DNA from: Lachnospiraceae bacterium
GTDB taxonomy: Bacteria; Bacillota; Clostridia; Lachnospirales; Lachnospiraceae
DNA: 56,548 nucleotides
NCBI GenBank assembly: GCA_022791575.1
Contig: JAAVZI010000061.1
Coordinates: forward strand, 1-56,548
Reading direction: 5' to 3'
Below are positions 1 through 9,315 of this stretch, in pieces. Position 1 is the first letter of the stretch; each line of letters begins with the position of its first letter. The translations under genes and the position numbers were made by a program. The notes under the pieces are model-generated. The model had not been told where the DNA came from, made no database searches, and was given only the letters and a program-made list of their open reading frames with translations.

Positions 1-149
1 AATCAAGGTTATAAAATCAAGTCAGCAACTGCATAACCTTAACATTCTCTATATTCAATTTTTAAAGCAGCCACTGAAAGATGGCTTATTTGTTGTGCGA
101 TTAAGGGAATGGATACCCTCTACTTTTCATTTTCAATCTTCACCTCGTT

Positions 150-440
150 TTAAGAAAATTCGTGATATTGTTTTGTTTCGGCTGTGGTTGCCTTTCTTGC
201 CGAAATAATACGGATTGTTGTATCAGAAGCCCTATAACAATGGCAGACGACCAGAAGATTTGCTCTTCGGCTAAAACCTAAAATGATAAATCGATCCTCC
301 TCACTAGAATGTTCTGGGTCATCAATGACGATTGCCTCCATGTCATAAAATACGGTTTTGGCTTCCTCAAAAGATATTTTATGTTTCTGCTGATTGATTT
401 GGTTTTTATTTTCATCCCATTCAAAATTAATATTATCCAT
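150..440 (-). CDS. brnT: BrnT-family toxin (type II toxin-antitoxin), orphan
   Basis: A 96-residue protein with the BrnT signature: N-terminal FEWDENK, then NQQKHKISFEEA, then the IDDPEHSSEEDRFIILG strand and a C-terminal IRIISARKAT motif. BrnT proteins are small ribonuclease toxins with a RelE-like fold, normally followed at once by the ribbon-helix-helix antitoxin BrnA, which also represses the operon. Here an SD-like GAGGTG and an ATG (minus strand, about 130-128) follow the toxin stop, but that frame ends after nine codons, so no antitoxin is visible. No ribosome site precedes the start, and the promoter -10 lies only six bases upstream. Family assignment is firm; present-day toxicity is not known. 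Confidence 0.85.
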   Translation of the reverse strand: MDNINFEWDENKNQINQQKHKISFEEAKTVFYDMEAIVIDDPEHSSEEDRFIILGFSRRANLLVVCHCYRASDTTIRIISARKATTAETKQYHEFS

Positions 441-475
441 AATTATATTATAATTATAAAATAATTATAAATCAA
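439..475 (-). promoter_or_regulatory. brnT promoter with three phased ATAATTATA repeats
   Basis: On the minus strand a TTGATT (-35, positions 470-475) and TATAAT (-10, positions 447-452) are 17 bp apart. The stretch from the start codon to the -35 holds three copies of ATAATTATA (439-447, 450-458, 461-469) at an exact 11-bp period. Each is nearly its own reverse complement, so they sit on one face of the helix. This is what a ribbon-helix-helix repressor operator looks like. The predicted transcript would start at or within a base or two of the brnT ATG. Confidence 0.65.
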
Positions 476-677
476 TACTTTTTATGAAATATAAGAAAAA
501 AGATTTAAAATGAATCGATCCTAAAAGAAACAGGGAAGCGCCAAAGAAGCGCCAAAAAAGTGCCGAAATCCAAAACTGGAGAACCAGTGATTTAAGCAAA
601 ATAAGCATTGAGAAAGGAGGTGGGAAAATAATTTCACATCAGCCGGACAAAGGCAAAACACCCTGGATTTCCAGGCA

Positions 678-713
678 GAAAAAGAGTCCAATGTAACAAC
701 CATTGGACTCTTT
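678..713 (-). terminator. Rho-independent terminator of tRNA-Leu
   Basis: Perfect 13-bp inverted repeat, AAAGAGTCCAATG (681-693) and its complement (701-713), with a 7-nt loop. Read on the minus strand it is followed by a short U run. It begins 7 bp past the tRNA-Leu 3' end. Confidence 0.85.
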
Positions 714-720
714 GAGAAAG

Positions 721-803
721 TGCGGATGGTGGGACTTGAACCCACACACCGTTGCCGGCGGCAGATTTTGAGTCTGCTGCGTCTGCCATTCCGCCACATC
801 CGC
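721..803 (-). tRNA. tRNA-Leu (anticodon CAA)
   Basis: An 83-nt class II tRNA with acceptor stem GCGGATG pairing with CATCCGC, discriminator A, and a T-arm containing GGTTCAAGTCC. The anticodon loop CTCAAAA sits between GCAGA and TCTGC, giving anticodon CAA (UUG codons). The long variable arm is typical of tRNA-Leu. The 3' CCA is not encoded. A dedicated promoter and terminator flank it, so it is a single-gene transcription unit. Confidence 0.95.
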
Positions 804-815
804 TCAACAATGCTT

Positions 816-844
816 ATACTATCATAAAAATATCTAAAATGCAA
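816..844 (-). promoter_or_regulatory. Promoter of tRNA-Leu
   Basis: Minus-strand TTGCAT (839-844) and TAGTAT (816-821) separated by 17 bp, with the tRNA 5' end 12 bp past the -10. It diverges from the plus-strand promoter at 883-911. Confidence 0.7.
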
Positions 845-882
845 GTCTTTTTTATAAAAATATGAAAAAAAATCACAAATAA

Positions 883-911
883 TTGCAGTTTTGGAAAAAA
901 TAGTGTAAACT
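883..911 (+). promoter_or_regulatory. Promoter of the zinc-finger/polA unit
   Basis: TTGCAG (883-888), a 17-bp spacer and TAAACT (906-911), located 16 bp upstream of the first possible start codon of the anti-sigma-like gene. Called by pattern only. Confidence 0.5.
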
Positions 912-926
912 ATAGAGAATAGGCAT

Positions 927-1340
927 ATGATAAACATAAAACAAAAAGTAATTATAATATATTTATCGAATGGGATGATAGAGTTGGAATGCCGGGAATA
1001 TGAAAAACAGGTGCAGAGTTTTCTAAAAGATGAGATGGAGGACACACAAATGTTGGCTTTTATGGAGCATGTGCAGATCTGTCCAAGATGCTATGAGGAA
1101 CTGGAAATCTATCATTCAGTCTATGACGGACTGGAACTGATGGAGCAAGAGGAACCGCTGATGGAGCATCTGGAATTTGCCGATGCCAGACTTCGCTATC
1201 TGTTAGAACAAAGAAAGCAGCGGATTGCAGGAAAAAGAGCAAAACGGATTGTATTATGGCTTCTGTTGTTTTTATGCCTTGCAGGAATGCTTGGAATCGG
1301 AGGGGTTGTAATGTCCGGGGAAGCCGGATTTCTGGGATAG
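927..1340 (+). CDS. Zinc-finger (zf-HC2) anti-sigma-like membrane protein
   Basis: A 137-residue protein. A Cys about 22 residues in and the motif HVQICPRC (H-x3-C-x2-C) form a zf-HC2 type zinc-binding anti-sigma domain. A basic stretch (KRAKR) is followed by one membrane helix (about residues 110-132) and a short outer tail. Such proteins usually hold an ECF sigma factor at the membrane, but no sigma gene adjoins it, so the partner is unknown. An internal ATG at 975 (MIELECREYE) is an equally good start; neither has a strong ribosome site. polA follows 32 bp later, probably in the same transcript. Confidence 0.65.
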   Translation: MINIKQKVIIIYLSNGMIELECREYEKQVQSFLKDEMEDTQMLAFMEHVQICPRCYEELEIYHSVYDGLELMEQEEPLMEHLEFADARLRYLLEQRKQRIAGKRAKRIVLWLLLFLCLAGMLGIGGVVMSGEAGFLG

Positions 1341-1372
1341 AAGGTTAAATTATGGAAACAGAGGGAAAATAA

Positions 1373-4021
1373 ATGAAGAAAATCGTATTAATTGATGGAC
1401 ACAGCATTTTACACAGGACATTTTATGGAATACCAGACCTAAGCAATGCCGAAGGCCTCCATACCAACGCTATTTATGGATTTTTAAATATTTTATTTAA
1501 AATATTAGATGAGGAACAGCCAGAATATTTAACAGTCGCGTTTGATGTACATGCACCCACGTTCCGCCACAAGCTGTTCGAAGCATATAAAGGTACTAGG
1601 AAGCCTATGCCGGAAGAGTTAAGAGAGCAGGTGCCGGTTATGAAAGAGGTTTTAAAAGCAATGGGAATCCAGGTGGTAGAACAGGCTGGCTACGAGGCGG
1701 ATGATCTGCTGGGAACGATGGCGGGCATCTGTGAAAAGCAGGGAATGCAGGTTACCATTCTATCCGGTGACCGAGATTTGCTGCAGCTGGCTACAAAGCA
1801 GACTATGATCCGGATTCCCAAGACTAAGCGGGGCGGGACAGAAATTGAGGATTATCTGGAAGAACAAGTAAGGGAGAAGTATCAGGTAACTCCCCAGGAG
1901 TTTATTGAGGTCAAAGCTTTGATGGGCGATAGTTCCGATAATATTCCAGGCGTTTCGGGAATCGGGGAGAAGACGGCTACCCGGCTGATTGTACAATATA
2001 AGAGCGTTCAGGGTGTCTATGATCATCTGGAGGAAATGAAAGCTAGTAAAATGAAGACAAACCTAGAGGAGAACCGAGAACTTGCTTTTTTAAGCCGCCA
2101 GCTAGTAGAGATCTGTACCAGCTGCGAAGTGGACTTTCAGTTAGAGCAGGCAGAAATTAAGAACTTCTATACGCCGGAAGCTTATCAACTTTTTCAGAAA
2201 TTAGAATTTAAACATATGCTGAACCGGTTTGAACAAACCGAAAAAGCATTTTCCATAGAAGAGCATATGATAATGGTCCAGGAACTGGCAGAGGCAGAAG
2301 CTGTTTTTGCCAAGGCATACCAGGCGAAAAAGACGGCACTGCATATCGTTGGATGGGATGGACAGGCTGTTGCAGCTGTGCTGGCCATGGATGAGGAACA
2401 AGTATATTATATACAGCAAGGTTACTCTTTGGTTAGTTGTGACTACCTGATAGATAAATGTATAGATATTTGTAAAAGAGATGGAGAAACCATAATTTAT
2501 GATGTGAAGCAGATGATGAGATATCTGGGAGAAGACAGCCCCAGTCAAGTGTGGAAAAATATCAAGGATGCCGGATTGATGGCTTATTTGCTCAATCCCT
2601 TGAAAGATATTTATGGATATGAGGAAATTGCCAGGGAATATGCCGGACTCTATCTGCCCTCTCAGACAGAACTGTTAGGAAAACAATCCATAAAAGAAGC
2701 TTATGAAAAAAATAATTCGGCATTAGCAGCATTTGCCTGTACGCTGGTCTATGCTCTATATCACAGTATGGACAGTCTCTATAAGAAGCTGGAAGAATGG
2801 GAGATGAAGGAGCTTTATCATAAAATAGAGCTGCCGCTGGCAGTTTCTTTGTTTCGTATGGAACAGGCTGGAATTTGTGCCCAGAGAGAAACGCTGGAAG
2901 TCTATGGAAAAGAATTAGGAGTGAAAATCGAACAGATTCAGGCACGAATCTACCAGATGGTAGGCAAGGAATTTAATATCAATTCTCCGAAACAATTAGG
3001 AGATATTTTATTTGAGGAAATGAAGCTTCCCAATGGCAAGAAGACAAAGAATGGTTATTCCACAGCTGCAGATGTACTGGAGAAGCTGCGTGGCGATTAT
3101 GAAGTGGTGGATCAGATATTAGAATACCGCCAGCTTTCCAAGCTGAAATCTACCTACGCCGATGGCCTGGTGCCATGTATCCATGAGGATGGACGCATTC
3201 ATAGTACCTTTAACCAGAAAGTAACGGCGACAGGACGAATCAGCAGTACAGAACCCAATCTACAGAATATCCCGGTGCGTATGGAACTTGGCCGCCAGAT
3301 ACGCAGGGTATTTGTGCCGGCGGAGCATTGTGTTTTTATTGATGCGGATTATTCTCAGATTGAGCTTCGTGTATTAGCCCATATGTCAGGTGATGAGAAG
3401 TTAATAGAAGCATTCAACCAGGAACGGGATATCCACAGTACAACGGCTGCCGAAGTCTTTCATGTGCCGTTAGAAGAGGTAACCCCTCTGCAGAGACGCA
3501 ATGCTAAGGCGGTAAACTTTGGAATTGTCTATGGAATCAGTGCACATGGACTGAGTGAAGATCTAGGCTGTTCCAGAAAAGAAGCCCAGGAATATATAGA
3601 TAATTATTTTGTAACTTATCCCAAAATCAAGGCGTTTTTGGATCAGCTAATACAGAATGCCAAAGAAAAGGGGTATGTATCTTCTTTATTTGGACGCAGG
3701 CGCCCGGTGCCAGAACTGCATTCTTCGAATTATATGACACGTTCCTTTGGTGAACGGGTGGCTATGAATGCTCCGATTCAAGGAACAGCGGCTGATATTA
3801 TTAAAATGGCTATGGTGCAGGTAGACCAGAGAATGGCGAATGAGGGTTTAAGCTCCCGGCTGATTCTTCAAGTACATGATGAATTGCTGATAGAGGCACC
3901 GGAAGAAGAGAAGGAGCAGGTCAAGGCTATTCTTCAGGAGGAAATGGAACATGCGGCGCTTCTTCATGTAAAATTGCTGGTAGATATGCATGAGGGCAGC
4001 AGCTGGTACGAAGCCAAATAA
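1373..4021 (+). CDS. polA: DNA polymerase I
   Basis: 882 residues, the usual length. An N-terminal 5'-nuclease domain (to about 290, with YEADDLLGT and GDSSDNIPG) is followed by a 3'-5' exonuclease-like domain without the DEDD acidic residues, then a family A polymerase domain. Motif A DADYSQIE carries Asp657/Asp659, motif B has Lys712 in RRNAKAVNFG, and motif C HDE is at 835-837. It fills gaps and removes RNA primers during replication and repair. Loss of proofreading residues is common in Firmicutes Pol I. GAGGG precedes the ATG. coaE follows after 33 bp, a common arrangement. Confidence 0.97.
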   Translation: MKKIVLIDGHSILHRTFYGIPDLSNAEGLHTNAIYGFLNILFKILDEEQPEYLTVAFDVHAPTFRHKLFEAYKGTRKPMPEELREQVPVMKEVLKAMGIQVVEQAGYEADDLLGTMAGICEKQGMQVTILSGDRDLLQLATKQTMIRIPKTKRGGTEIEDYLEEQVREKYQVTPQEFIEVKALMGDSSDNIPGVSGIGEKTATRLIVQYKSVQGVYDHLEEMKASKMKTNLEENRELAFLSRQLVEICTSCEVDFQLEQAEIKNFYTPEAYQLFQKLEFKHMLNRFEQTEKAFSIEEHMIMVQELAEAEAVFAKAYQAKKTALHIVGWDGQAVAAVLAMDEEQVYYIQQGYSLVSCDYLIDKCIDICKRDGETIIYDVKQMMRYLGEDSPSQVWKNIKDAGLMAYLLNPLKDIYGYEEIAREYAGLYLPSQTELLGKQSIKEAYEKNNSALAAFACTLVYALYHSMDSLYKKLEEWEMKELYHKIELPLAVSLFRMEQAGICAQRETLEVYGKELGVKIEQIQARIYQMVGKEFNINSPKQLGDILFEEMKLPNGKKTKNGYSTAADVLEKLRGDYEVVDQILEYRQLSKLKSTYADGLVPCIHEDGRIHSTFNQKVTATGRISSTEPNLQNIPVRMELGRQIRRVFVPAEHCVFIDADYSQIELRVLAHMSGDEKLIEAFNQERDIHSTTAAEVFHVPLEEVTPLQRRNAKAVNFGIVYGISAHGLSEDLGCSRKEAQEYIDNYFVTYPKIKAFLDQLIQNAKEKGYVSSLFGRRRPVPELHSSNYMTRSFGERVAMNAPIQGTAADIIKMAMVQVDQRMANEGLSSRLILQVHDELLIEAPEEEKEQVKAILQEEMEHAALLHVKLLVDMHEGSSWYEAK

Positions 4022-4054
4022 AAGAAGCATGGCAGATAGATAAGGAGATAGATT

Positions 4055-4654
4055 ATGAAAGTAATTGGTATTACAGGAGGCATCGGTGCTGGAAAATCTC
4101 TTATTTTAGCATATGTAAGCCAGAATTATCGAGCGCAGGTAATTGATGCAGATCAAGCGGTTCACCGCTTGCAAAGACCAGGTAGTTTGTGTTATGATGC
4201 CATTGTGTCTGCGTTCGGAACGGATATATTAAAAGAAGATGGTACGATTGACCGGGGACATTTAGGCGACATAGTATTTGCTAATGAAGCGCAGCTGGCA
4301 CAATTGAATCGAATTGTACATCCATTCGTGAAAAAATATATTGTTGAAACAATTGAAACGATTCGTAGAAATCGCGGTGCGGACTATATCTTTATAGAAG
4401 CCGCACTGCTGATCGAAGAACATTATGATGAAATTTGTGACGAGCTATGGTATATTTATGTGAGGCCGGAGATTCGTAAGGAAAGATTGATAAAGTCCAG
4501 AGGTTATACCGAAGAAAAGACCAAGCAGATTATGGCAAGCCAGCTAGAGGAAGAGGAATTCCGCAGGGCCTGTCAGGTAGTGATTGATAATAATGGATCT
4601 GCGGGGCATACATATCAACAGGTCAGGGAGGTATTAATGTGTCAGAACAACTGA
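4055..4654 (+). CDS. coaE: Dephospho-CoA kinase
   Basis: 199 residues with the P-loop GGIGAGKS at residues 8-15, then the VIDADQAVHRL segment and the LNRIVHPFV region typical of CoaE. It phosphorylates the ribose 3' hydroxyl of dephospho-CoA, the last step of coenzyme A synthesis, in the cytoplasm. An AAGGAGA-type ribosome site precedes the ATG. Its end overlaps the start of the next gene by 16 bp, implying translational coupling. Confidence 0.96.
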   Translation: MKVIGITGGIGAGKSLILAYVSQNYRAQVIDADQAVHRLQRPGSLCYDAIVSAFGTDILKEDGTIDRGHLGDIVFANEAQLAQLNRIVHPFVKKYIVETIETIRRNRGADYIFIEAALLIEEHYDEICDELWYIYVRPEIRKERLIKSRGYTEEKTKQIMASQLEEEEFRRACQVVIDNNGSAGHTYQQVREVLMCQNN

Positions 4655-6801
4655 ATGTACCGGAACAGTTAGTGTTTGGTCTGGATATTGGAACCAGAAG
4701 CATTGTTGGGACGGTGGGCTATCTGGAAGACGAAACCTTTCATGCATTAGCCCAGTGCGTCAGGGAGCATACCAGCCGCGCTATGATTGATGGACAGATT
4801 CATGATATCATCAAGGTTGGAAAGACAATTACAGAAGTGAAGCTGGATCTGGAGGAACAGATCGGCAGAGAATTGACGGAAGTTTGTATTGCAGCAGCCG
4901 GGCGTGTGCTGCGAACCGTGACGACCTCTGTAGAAGTAGATTATGGGGAAGAAACGGTTATTGACAGTGAGAAAATCTATTCCTTGGATCTGCTTGGTAT
5001 GGAAAAGGCTCAGCAGGAACTGCAGAGAGAAAATAAAAGTGATATTCGGTTTTATTGTGTAGGCTATTCGGTGGTGAGATATTATCTCAACGGTAATTTT
5101 ATCGCAAACCTGGAAGGACATAAGGCTGTGCGGGTTTCTGAAGAACTAATTGCAACATTTCTGCCGGACGAAGTAGTAGACGGCTTGTATTCATCCGTTG
5201 CACTTGCCGGGTTAGAGGTGGCTAACCTAACACTGGAGCCAATTGCTGCCATTAATGTGGCGATACCTGAGCGATTTCGTATGTTGAATATCGGACTGGT
5301 GGATGTGGGTGCTGGTACTTCTGATATCTGTTTGACCAAGGACGGCAGTATTACAGCATATGGAATGATTCCTATGGCAGGAGATGAGCTGACCGAGATT
5401 GTATCCCAGCAGTATCTGGTAGACTTTGATATGGCAGAGAAAATTAAGACTTCGGTTCGTACCTGCATAGAAGAGCAGCGCCTGAATCCAGACGAGCCTT
5501 TGGAAAAGATTGTTTATGAAGATATCATTGGAATTTCCCATGAATTAGAGCCAAAGGAAGTCTGTGAGCTGTTGGATTCTACCTTAGAAGAGATCACGAA
5601 AAACGTCGCAGACAAGATTATAGAATTAAATGGCGGCAAATCGGTCAGCGCAGTATTTGTAGTCGGTGGAGGCGGCAAATTCCCTGGTTTTACCGATAAG
5701 CTGGCGCAGAAACTGGGACTGATACCAGAACGTGTGGCTCTGCGCGGAGAAGAGGTATTGGGAAAGGTACAGTTCTATCAAAAGAGTATACGAAAGGATT
5801 CCCTGCTCGTTACGCCGATTGGAATCTGTCTGAATTATTATGATAAAAAGAATAACTTTATATTTGTAAACTTTAATGGCGAGCGCATTAAATTATACAA
5901 CAATAACCATTTAAGTGTAGTGGAAGCAGCCATGCAGGCCGGATTCCCCAATGATGGATTATTCCCTAGAAGAGGAAAAGAGCTGAATTTTACTGTGAAC
6001 GGCAGAAGCCGGATGGCCCGCGGTGCTTTGGGAGAGGCAGCAGTTGTTACCGTCAACGGTCAGCCTGCAGATATTAATACCCCCATTAATTCCAATGACC
6101 GGATAGAGATTAAGCCTTCCACAGCAGGGAACGCAGCTATGCTTAATATCGAAGATCTGGCGGAATTTTCCGATCATATTGAAGTAAATGTCAATGGTGC
6201 GGTCGTTGTCTGTCCTAAGTTTGTACAAGTCAACGGCAGCTTGGTATCTGGCTTCTACGGCATTGAAGAGGGCGACAACATCGTTGTTCTAAATTATTAT
6301 ACACTGCAGCAGCTTCTGGAATTTATGGATGTGATTCTTCCGCTAGGAACGCTTGTTCGAATCAATAATAAGGAAGGGAATGCAGAGGACAAGATCTATG
6401 ATAATTTCACCGTAGACTGGTCACTGGAAGAGAATCTATATAAAGCAGGATTAGAGCAACAAACAGAGCCCGAATACCAGCAGGAGATGGAAGAACCCCA
6501 AATGGGCATTGATAAACAAGAAGCAGAGGAAAGCAGTTCTGCAAAAGGGCAGAATATAAAGAACCCCAATAATGGTTCTGCTGTCCCGCAGCTGCAGGAA
6601 TATACGGTTCTGGTCAATGGAACGGCAGTGCAGCTGCATGGAAAAAAGGATTACATTTTTGTAGATATTTTTGACTTTATTGACTTTGACTTGAATACAC
6701 CGCGCAATGGCTCTGTTATAACCAAATTAAATGGAAACAAAGCTTCTTTTATAGAAAAATTACATCCAAATGATCAATTGGATATTTACTGGGAGGAATA
6801 G
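4639..6801 (+). CDS. FtsA/PilM-like actin-fold protein with beta-grasp repeats
   Basis: 720 residues from a GTG start with CAGGGAGG upstream. The N-terminal two thirds is an FtsA/PilM-type ATPase: phosphate 1 motif GLDIGTRSIVG, adenosine-side DVGAGTSDI, and VVGGGGKFPG. FtsA is normally about 420 residues. The extra C-terminal 300 hold several ThiS/ubiquitin-like segments of the pattern V-x-VNG...D-x-I-x-I (VTVNGQPADI, VNVNGAVVVC, VLVNGTAVQL), joined by a Gln/Glu-rich linker near residues 612-650. A role in division or envelope assembly is inferred from the fold only. No FtsZ-tethering amphipathic tail is evident. Confidence 0.75.
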   Translation: MSEQLNVPEQLVFGLDIGTRSIVGTVGYLEDETFHALAQCVREHTSRAMIDGQIHDIIKVGKTITEVKLDLEEQIGRELTEVCIAAAGRVLRTVTTSVEVDYGEETVIDSEKIYSLDLLGMEKAQQELQRENKSDIRFYCVGYSVVRYYLNGNFIANLEGHKAVRVSEELIATFLPDEVVDGLYSSVALAGLEVANLTLEPIAAINVAIPERFRMLNIGLVDVGAGTSDICLTKDGSITAYGMIPMAGDELTEIVSQQYLVDFDMAEKIKTSVRTCIEEQRLNPDEPLEKIVYEDIIGISHELEPKEVCELLDSTLEEITKNVADKIIELNGGKSVSAVFVVGGGGKFPGFTDKLAQKLGLIPERVALRGEEVLGKVQFYQKSIRKDSLLVTPIGICLNYYDKKNNFIFVNFNGERIKLYNNNHLSVVEAAMQAGFPNDGLFPRRGKELNFTVNGRSRMARGALGEAAVVTVNGQPADINTPINSNDRIEIKPSTAGNAAMLNIEDLAEFSDHIEVNVNGAVVVCPKFVQVNGSLVSGFYGIEEGDNIVVLNYYTLQQLLEFMDVILPLGTLVRINNKEGNAEDKIYDNFTVDWSLEENLYKAGLEQQTEPEYQQEMEEPQMGIDKQEAEESSSAKGQNIKNPNNGSAVPQLQEYTVLVNGTAVQLHGKKDYIFVDIFDFIDFDLNTPRNGSVITKLNGNKASFIEKLHPNDQLDIYWEE

Positions 6802-6804
6802 AGA

Positions 6805-7608
6805 ATGCAGATGTGCAGTATAGCCAGCGGAAGCAGTGGAAACTGCATTTATGTAGGCAGTGAAACAACCCATCTGCTGGTAGATTGTGGAATCAGCGGA
6901 AAGCGTATTGAAAATGGACTTAAGGAGTGTCAGGTGGAACCGGAAGCTCTGGACGGAATCTTGATAACACATGAACATATAGACCATATCAGTGGCCTGG
7001 GTGTGATGATCCGCCGCTATGGAAAGCCAATCTATGCTACTTCGGGAACGATAGAAGCGATTAAACAGGCTAAGAACCTGGGCAATCTGTCCCAGGCACG
7101 CTTTATCCCGATTCAGGCAGGCTGGGAATTTACCATTGGAGACATTAACATCAGTTCGATTCCGGTCTGGCATGATGCGGCAGAACCGGTCGCCTACCGT
7201 TTCGACAAGGATGGCCAGTCGATTGGAATTCTGACGGATTCAGGAACCTTTGACCAGACCATTGTGGATCAAATGCAGGGCTTATCCGCTTTGCTGATTG
7301 AAGCAAACCACGATATACATATGCTGCAGGCAGGAAAGTATCCCTATTACCTAAAGAGAAGAATTATGGGTGACCAGGGACATTTATCCAATGAATCCAG
7401 CGGACGCCTGCTTAACGAATTGCTGTCAGAGAAAATGCAGTATGTGGTTCTGGGGCATTTAAGCAAGGAAAATAATTATCCGGATCTCGCTTATGAGACC
7501 GTGCGCCTAGAGGTAGATCTGGCGGATACGCCGTATCAAACGTCAGATTTTGCTATGTATGTGGCTAAAAGGGATGATGTATCTGAACTGATACAGATTC
7601 AAGGATAA
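6805..7608 (+). CDS. YycJ/WalJ-type MBL-fold metallohydrolase
   Basis: 267 residues starting 3 bp after the previous stop. The SIASGSSGNCIYV N-terminus and the metal motif HEHIDH (H-x-H-x-D-H) match the YycJ (WalJ) branch of the metallo-beta-lactamase fold, and GHLSKENN supplies the C-terminal histidine. YycJ members are thought to be nucleases linked to the WalRK cell-wall regulon and to mismatch repair. No walRK genes are present here, so that link is family knowledge rather than context. GAGG lies within the previous gene's end. Confidence 0.85.
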   Translation: MQMCSIASGSSGNCIYVGSETTHLLVDCGISGKRIENGLKECQVEPEALDGILITHEHIDHISGLGVMIRRYGKPIYATSGTIEAIKQAKNLGNLSQARFIPIQAGWEFTIGDINISSIPVWHDAAEPVAYRFDKDGQSIGILTDSGTFDQTIVDQMQGLSALLIEANHDIHMLQAGKYPYYLKRRIMGDQGHLSNESSGRLLNELLSEKMQYVVLGHLSKENNYPDLAYETVRLEVDLADTPYQTSDFAMYVAKRDDVSELIQIQG

Positions 7609-7627
7609 TAAAATCAGGAGGAAAAAA

Positions 7628-7900
7628 ATGAAGAAAACAATTATTACAGTTGTAGGAAAAGATACCATAGGGATTATTGCGAAAATCTGCAATTATCTGG
7701 CAGAAAATAATATGAACATTCTGGATATTTCTCAGACGATTGTACAGGATTATTTTAATATGATGATGATAGTAGATATGAATCAGTCAGATAAGCCATT
7801 TGCCCAAGTCTGTTCAGAACTGGAGGAGATTGGCGAGGGAATCGGTGTCAAGGTCCGCTGCCAGCTGGAAGATATTTTTGATAAAATGCACAGAATCTAG
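7628..7900 (+). CDS. ACT-domain protein (UPF0237)
   Basis: 90 residues, a single ACT domain: [18 protein letters not shown] followed by the second ACT strand-helix. UPF0237 proteins are small amino-acid-binding regulators related to GcvR. A strong AGGAGG precedes the ATG. The stop overlaps a possible GTG of the next gene, and the ACT/UPF0210 pair is conserved in Firmicutes, so the ACT protein probably regulates or partners its neighbour. The ligand is unknown. Confidence 0.85.
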   Translation: MKKTIITVVGKDTIGIIAKICNYLAENNMNILDISQTIVQDYFNMMMIVDMNQSDKPFAQVCSELEEIGEGIGVKVRCQLEDIFDKMHRI

Positions 7901-7926
7901 TGATAGGACAAAGAAAGGCAGGAACA

Positions 7927-9291
7927 ATGATTAACATATACGAAGTAAATGAAACCAATCAGATGATTGAGCATGAGAATCTGGATGTACGGACGATTAC
8001 GCTGGGAATTAGTCTGCTGGATTGCTGCAGTGACCGTCTGGAGGTTCTAAATGAAAATATTTATAAGAAGATTACGACTGCAGCCAGAGATTTGGTGAAA
8101 ACCGGCCAGGAGATTGAACGAGAATACGGCATACCGATTGTGAACAAACGAATCTCTGTAACGCCCATCAGTTTAGTAGGAAGTGCTGCCTGCAGCAGTC
8201 CTGAGGACTATGTCACAATTGCAAAGACCCTGGATCGGGCGGCCAAAGAAGTCGGAGTGAACTTTATCGGCGGCTATTCTGCACTAGTATCCAAAGGCAT
8301 GACGAAATCAGATGAGTATCTGATCCGTTCGATTCCCCAGGCACTGGCAGAGACTGACCAGGTATGCAGTTCGGTCAATGTCGGTTCTACCAAAACCGGA
8401 ATTGATATGGATGCAGTAAAACTAGTTGGGGAAATGGTTCTGGAGACGGCCAGATTAACCAAAGAACAGGATTCTTTAGGCTGTGCAAAATTCGTGGTAT
8501 TCTGTAATGCACCCGACGACAATCCCTTTATGGCAGGCGCCTTTCATGGTGTGACAGAAGCTGATCTGATTATCAATGTAGGAGTCAGCGGCCCAGGCGT
8601 AGTCAAACATGCCCTGGAACAAGTGCGCGGCAAAGATTTTGAAGTGCTCTGTGAGACAATTAAGAAAACAGCATTTAAAGTAACTAGAGTCGGGCAGTTA
8701 GTAGCGCAGGAAGCTTCCCGAAGACTGGGGATTCCGTTTGGCATTATCGACCTGTCCCTGGCTCCAACGCCGGCAGTGGGCGACAGTGTAGCTGATATCC
8801 TGCAGGAAATCGGCTTAGAGAAGACGGGCGCACCAGGAACGACCGCTGCATTGGCCTTATTGAATGACCAAGTAAAAAAAGGAGGCGTTATGGCTTCTTC
8901 CTATGTCGGCGGCTTAAGCGGCGCATTTATTCCGGTCAGTGAGGATCAGGGAATGATCGATGCGGTACAGGCAGGTGCGCTGACAATTGAGAAATTAGAA
9001 GCCATGACCTGTGTCTGCTCAGTAGGATTGGACATGATTGCCATTCCCGGTAATACAAAGGCTTCAACAATTTCTGGTATCATTGCAGACGAGATGGCTA
9101 TCGGTATGGTCAATCAGAAGACAACTGCGGTTCGTATCATTCCAGTGATCGGCAAAGATGTAGGTGAAATTGTAGAATTTGGCGGACTATTAGGATATGC
9201 ACCGATTATGCCGGTAAATTCCTTTGATTGCAGCGCCTTTATCAACCGCGGTGGCAGAATTCCTGCACCAATTCATAGTTTTAAAAACTAG
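7927..9291 (+). CDS. UPF0210 (DUF711, PFL-fold) protein
   Basis: 454 residues from the ATG at 7927, chosen because AGGAAC lies at the right distance and the family begins near INIYEV. A GTG at 7900 would add nine residues. The protein is full length for UPF0210, which has a pyruvate-formate-lyase-like fold but no assigned reaction. Glycine-rich segments such as VGVSGPGVV and the Cys-containing CVCSVGLDM are visible. It is co-transcribed with the ACT protein. Function is not known; family assignment is secure. Confidence 0.85.
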   Translation: MINIYEVNETNQMIEHENLDVRTITLGISLLDCCSDRLEVLNENIYKKITTAARDLVKTGQEIEREYGIPIVNKRISVTPISLVGSAACSSPEDYVTIAKTLDRAAKEVGVNFIGGYSALVSKGMTKSDEYLIRSIPQALAETDQVCSSVNVGSTKTGIDMDAVKLVGEMVLETARLTKEQDSLGCAKFVVFCNAPDDNPFMAGAFHGVTEADLIINVGVSGPGVVKHALEQVRGKDFEVLCETIKKTAFKVTRVGQLVAQEASRRLGIPFGIIDLSLAPTPAVGDSVADILQEIGLEKTGAPGTTAALALLNDQVKKGGVMASSYVGGLSGAFIPVSEDQGMIDAVQAGALTIEKLEAMTCVCSVGLDMIAIPGNTKASTISGIIADEMAIGMVNQKTTAVRIIPVIGKDVGEIVEFGGLLGYAPIMPVNSFDCSAFINRGGRIPAPIHSFKN

Positions 9292-9315
9292 AACATGAGT
9301 TCGATTTAAGCGTGT

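Noticed and set aside
13-60. Hairpin AAGGTTAT/ATAACCTT (5-12 and 33-40) as a brnT terminator
   Set aside because: Eight base pairs with a 20-nt loop and no U tract; too weak to call.
598-690. Strong SD-like AAAGGAGGTGG on the plus strand
   Set aside because: No ATG, GTG or TTG follows at a workable distance; the frame after it has no start and runs into the tRNA terminator.
521-1045. 174-codon minus-strand open frame
   Set aside because: It crosses tRNA-Leu, its terminator and two promoters, and shows no protein-like composition or ribosome site.
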